This document shows, in pieces, positions 6,626-8,711 of a DNA stretch of 8,711 nt; the first letter of the stretch is position 1, and each line of letters starts with the position of its first letter. The position numbers and the translations under genes are program-made. The notes below the pieces were generated by a model. That model searched no databases, had not been told where the DNA came from, and saw only the letters and a program-made list of their open reading frames with translations. Source of the DNA: Deltaproteobacteria bacterium (GTDB lineage Bacteria > Desulfobacterota > Desulfobaccia > Desulfobaccales > Desulfobaccaceae); contig VGSX01000135.1 of the NCBI GenBank assembly GCA_016874895.1, forward strand, positions 1-8,711, read 5' to 3'.

Positions 6626-7504
6626 ATGGTGGTTAAAAAACTGTGGGTAATGGGTCTAATCCTCGGGCTACTGGTGGTCTTAGGGCCAGTCCCGGGCCTG
6701 GCCGCAACGGCCGGAAAGTTTTATCTGCTGAGCACCGGTCCGGGGGATCCCAAGTATCTAACCTTGCAGGCCATCGAGACCATGCAAAAGGCCGATCTGG
6801 TGCTGTCCCATCCGGAGGCGGCCAGGAAAGTGGCCGAGTATATCGAAGGCAAACCGGTGGAGGACCCCTGGAAGGACCTGTGGATGCACCAGGGCAAGAT
6901 CTGGATGCGGGATCTGCATACTTTCAAGCCGGAAGAGCGCCAGGCCATTGTGGCCCAGAAAGCCAAAGAGCGGGATGACTACGTGAAAAAGCTCCAGGCC
7001 CAGTTAGCCCAAGGGAAGAACATCGTCCTGCTGGACGGGGGCGACCCCACGGTGTATAGCCGGGGGTTCTGGCTCCTGGAGGGGATGAGCGATGACCAGG
7101 TCGAGATCGTCCCTGGCATCGGGGCCATGACCGCTTCCTTCGCGGCTCTGAAACGGCAAAGCAGCGGCGCCGGAGCCCGATACGTGATGCAGACCGCCCC
7201 CTTTTCCTTTTTCGGGAAACAGGACCGGGACGATCTGGCCCGGGACCTGGCCAAGTATCCGGGGACCCTGGTTTTTTACATGGGGCTGGATAAAATGGGG
7301 GAATTGGTGGAAACCTTGAAAAAATATAACCCCGCTGACCTGCCCATCGCCGTGGTCTACTATGCCGGCTATCCGGAGAAGGAAAGGGTGGTCAAAGGCA
7401 CCTTGAACGATATCCTGTCCAAGGTGGACCAACAGGAAAAGTGGATGGGGATGATTATAGTGGGCAGAAGTTTGACCGGACCTGCTTTCGTGTTAGAAGA
7501 ATAA
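6626..7504 (+). CDS. Exported tetrapyrrole (corrin/porphyrin) methylase-fold protein
   Basis: This 292-residue protein has the tetrapyrrole methylase fold, whose members transfer methyl groups from S-adenosylmethionine to corrinoid or porphyrin rings (or, in the RsmI branch, to RNA). Family motifs are intact: the loop GPGDP (38-42) followed by LTLQAIETMQKADLVL; GGDPTVYS (138-145); and VEIVPGIGAM (159-168). Unusually, an N-terminal signal peptide (VVKK, then a hydrophobic core at about 6-24, probable cut in PGLA-ATAGK) precedes the domain, so the protein should be periplasmic or membrane-anchored facing out. Residues 74-115 differ from usual methylases and are rich in Trp, Lys and Glu (PWKDLWMHQGKIWM). 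The start is fixed by AAGGAG at 6611-6616, nine bases ahead. It lies between a TonB receptor and a DUF4198 gene. Ligand binding without methyl transfer is a real alternative. Fold is confident, function unknown. Confidence 0.82.
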   Translation: MVVKKLWVMGLILGLLVVLGPVPGLAATAGKFYLLSTGPGDPKYLTLQAIETMQKADLVLSHPEAARKVAEYIEGKPVEDPWKDLWMHQGKIWMRDLHTFKPEERQAIVAQKAKERDDYVKKLQAQLAQGKNIVLLDGGDPTVYSRGFWLLEGMSDDQVEIVPGIGAMTASFAALKRQSSGAGARYVMQTAPFSFFGKQDRDDLARDLAKYPGTLVFYMGLDKMGELVETLKKYNPADLPIAVVYYAGYPEKERVVKGTLNDILSKVDQQEKWMGMIIVGRSLTGPAFVLEE

Positions 7505-7510
7505 GCCCTG

Positions 7511-7525
7511 GGCCGGGAAGCGGCC
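7511..7525 (+). other. Small GC hairpin after the methylase-like gene
   Basis: GGCCG (7511-7515) pairs with CGGCC (7521-7525) around GGAAG, seven bases past the stop. A T-run (7545-7550) lies 20 bases further on, too distant for a standard terminator, so readthrough into the DUF4198 gene is likely. Confidence 0.3.
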
Positions 7526-7550
7526 GGAGAGAAACTGGGATTGCTTTTTT

Positions 7551-7652
7551 TCACCGCAGAGACGCAGAGAGCGCAGAGGTTGATTAATGATGGCAGAGGG
7601 GTGGGTTGCCAACATTCTCCCTTTCTCAGTGTCCTCCGCGTCTCTGCGGTGA
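7551..7652. repeat. 102-bp terminal-inverted-repeat element (MITE-like)
   Basis: The two ends are a perfect 15-bp inverted repeat: TCACCGCAGAGACGC (7551-7565) and its complement (7638-7652). The sequences just inside (AGAGAGCGCAGAGG on the left; GGAGGACACTGAG read inward on the right) are related purine-rich variants. The middle has a small stem, TGGCA (7591-7595) with TGCCA (7607-7611). There is no transposase. T-runs flank both sides, but a clear target duplication is not visible. CACCGCAGAGACGCAGAG repeats are, from general knowledge, scattered in many environmental bacterial genomes and often mis-called as small proteins. It fills most of the spacer before the DUF4198 gene. Confidence 0.7.
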
Positions 7653-7691
7653 GATTTTTATCTATTGAATTTTCGTTTAGAGAGGATGAAT

Positions 7692-8459
7692 ATGAAAACC
7701 CCTTGGCTCGTTTTGATTTTAGCCCTGGCATTATGCCTGCCGGCAACCTCCCAGGCGCACCTGTTCTGGCTGTTGCCGGAGCAGACCGTTACCGAGGTGG
7801 GGAAACCGGTGCCGGTGGAGATCGGCTTCGGGCACAAGTTTCCCCGGGACGAGGAGATCAAGGCCGAACGGCTGCAATTTATCAAGGTCTTAGGCCCGGA
7901 TGGGAAAGAAGTGCCGGTGCAAAAGCTCTCGCAGGTAAAGTATGAGTTTACTCCCGCGGCTGCCGGGACCTATGCGGTGGTGGCCCAGATGCTGCCGGGA
8001 TTTGTCAGCCGCACCGCCGAGGGCATGAAAATGCAGAGTAAAAAAGAGGTGCCCGACGCCAACCTGTGTTTCCGCTTTGATTTTGCCGGCAAAACCCTGG
8101 TCAGCGCCGGCGGCCAACCCCGGGGATTCGACCGCAGCGTCCAGAGCAGCCTGGAGGTAATCCCCCTGAAAGCCACCACCGGCCTGAAAGTGGGAGCAGA
8201 GTTCCCGGTGCGGGTCATTTTCCAGGGGCAGCCCCTGGCCGAGGCGGAGATCAAGGTTACCCACGAGCACTGGGCCGACCCCCAAAATCCCTTTGCTTTC
8301 ACGAGCAAAACCGATGCCAAAGGGGAGTTCACCCTGAAACCGGACAAACCCGGCCGGTGGCTGCTCATCGCCTCCCACAAGACCCCCTATCATGATCAGG
8401 CGGAATGCGACGAGAACAGGTACTTGGCCACCCTCACCCTGGGCGTGGCGGATAAATAA
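7692..8459 (+). CDS. DUF4198 family periplasmic protein
   Basis: A 255-residue secreted protein of the DUF4198 family, some members of which are annotated as periplasmic components linked to cobalt or nickel uptake. I chose the ATG at 7692 because AGAGG at 7681-7685 is six bases ahead; the ATG at 7686 directly abuts that site. The signal peptide is about residues 1-22 and should be cut in ATSQA-HLFWLLPEQ, leaving His23 as the mature N-terminus. The first domain (about 23-160) is beta-rich; the second (about 165-250) looks Ig-like, with TDAKGEFTLKPDKPGRW (207-223). Possible metal ligands are H23, H48, H191, H193, H229 and H234; two cysteines (C126, C239) might pair. The C-terminal ASHKTPYHDQAECDENRY is typical of the family. 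It follows the methylase-like gene by 187 bp with the repeat element between, so it may have its own transcript. Substrate unknown. Confidence 0.82.
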   Translation: MKTPWLVLILALALCLPATSQAHLFWLLPEQTVTEVGKPVPVEIGFGHKFPRDEEIKAERLQFIKVLGPDGKEVPVQKLSQVKYEFTPAAAGTYAVVAQMLPGFVSRTAEGMKMQSKKEVPDANLCFRFDFAGKTLVSAGGQPRGFDRSVQSSLEVIPLKATTGLKVGAEFPVRVIFQGQPLAEAEIKVTHEHWADPQNPFAFTSKTDAKGEFTLKPDKPGRWLLIASHKTPYHDQAECDENRYLATLTLGVADK

Positions 8460-8461
8460 TC

Positions 8462-8658
8462 CCCCCTCAACCTGACCCTCAATGCTGTTGAATTAAGCAG
8501 GGAGCTTTCTTTTTGTCATTCTGAGCGAAGCGAAGAATCTAACTGGTCATGATAGGTTAGATCCTTCGCCGCCGGGGGCGGCTCAGGATGACAAAAGGGG
8601 TGGAACTCCTTAAGTCAACAGCATTGACCCTAACCCTCTCCCCCAAGAAGGAGAGGGG
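8462..8658. repeat. Interrupted ACCCTAACCCTCTCCC-type repeat
   Basis: The left fragment CCCCTCAACCTGACCCT (ending at 8479) and the right fragment (8625-8658) read, when joined, like the common bacterial repeat of the form CCTCACCCTAACCCTCTCCC-loop-GGAGAGGG. The right part forms an 8-bp stem, CCCTCTCC (8634-8641) with GGAGAGGG (8650-8657). The two halves are separated by the hairpin element at 8480-8624. The family resemblance comes from general knowledge; copy number here is unseen. Confidence 0.45.
8480..8624. mobile_element. 145-bp inverted-repeat element with apparent 7-bp target duplication
   Basis: The ends are near-perfect inverted repeats of about 17 bp: AATGCTGTTGAATTAAG (8481-8497) against the complement of 8609-8625, with one mismatch. 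Inside, TTTTGTCAT (8511-8519) pairs with ATGACAAAA (8588-8596) and CTAAC (8539-8543) with GTTAG (8556-8560), so almost the whole element folds on itself. The interior GTCATTCTGAGCGAAGCGAA is a motif widely seen in bacterial intergenic repeats. TGACCCT occurs on both sides (8473-8479 and 8625-8631), the mark expected of an insertion; the right copy overlaps the last base or so of the inverted repeat. No transposase is present, so it would need one supplied elsewhere. Confidence 0.6.
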
Positions 8659-8711
8659 ATAATTTAATTGATATCAGGGTGATAAAGAGTTGTGGGTAAT
8701 GAAAAGCTGGG

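Noticed and set aside
7665..7691. Earlier TTG (7665) or ATG (7686) start for the DUF4198 gene
   Set aside because: Neither has a properly spaced ribosome binding site; the ATG at 7692 does and gives a normal signal peptide.
7541..7945. Open frame starting in the repeat element and reading FTAETQRAQR
   Set aside because: This peptide is a translation of the CACCGCAGAGACGCAGAG repeat, and the rest is out of frame with the DUF4198 gene.
3513..8658. A CRISPR array made from the repeated palindromes
   Set aside because: The palindromes belong to different families, are not regularly spaced, and no cas gene is present.
8699..8711. Possible start of a next gene (ATGAAAAGCTGG) at the right edge
   Set aside because: Only four codons are visible and no good ribosome binding site precedes them.

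Overview
All recognisable genes lie on the + strand. The first part of the window is the distal end of an hmc (high-molecular-weight cytochrome) transmembrane redox operon. It runs a 5'-truncated hmcC, a 46-residue hmcD, hmcE and hmcF. Together with the moderately GC-rich composition, this points to a sulfate-reducing or syntrophic Desulfobacterota (the former Deltaproteobacteria). I cannot name a species.

Layout. 3-3477: hmcC-hmcD-hmcE-hmcF, a quinone/periplasmic-cytochrome to cytoplasmic Fe-S (HdrD-like) electron conduit. 3478-3622: a spacer with two hairpins. 3623-3892: an unrecognised 89-residue membrane protein, closed by a good intrinsic terminator at 3909-3963. 3964-4341: a 378-bp AT-rich regulatory region. 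It has a possible promoter, a short hairpin-rich stretch ending in a second strong intrinsic terminator (4109-4153), a CRP/FNR-type operator (4163-4180) and a third hairpin. 4342-8459: three genes for exported proteins, namely a TonB-dependent outer-membrane receptor, a tetrapyrrole-methylase-fold protein with a signal peptide, and a DUF4198 periplasmic protein whose predicted mature N-terminus is a histidine. 8460-8711: repeat DNA, with one hairpin element apparently inserted into another repeat and flanked by a 7-bp duplication.

How the genes fit together. The Hmc subunits form one membrane complex; the missing 5' genes should be hmcA (multihaem cytochrome) and hmcB. The three exported proteins look like a separate envelope module: an outer-membrane receptor brings in a ligand, and two periplasmic proteins could bind or process it. 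DUF4198 relatives are often linked to cobalt/nickel uptake, and tetrapyrrole methylases act on corrinoid or porphyrin substrates, so a metal or metallo-tetrapyrrole ligand is the natural guess. No substrate is shown by the sequence, and no TonB/ExbB/ExbD genes are in the window.

The strongest candidate for something undescribed is the exported methylase-fold protein. It keeps its SAM-binding motifs although it appears to be sent to a compartment where SAM is not normally available. The second is the promoter-hairpins-terminator-operator region in front of the receptor. Spacers after hmcF and throughout the second half hold different palindromic repeats.
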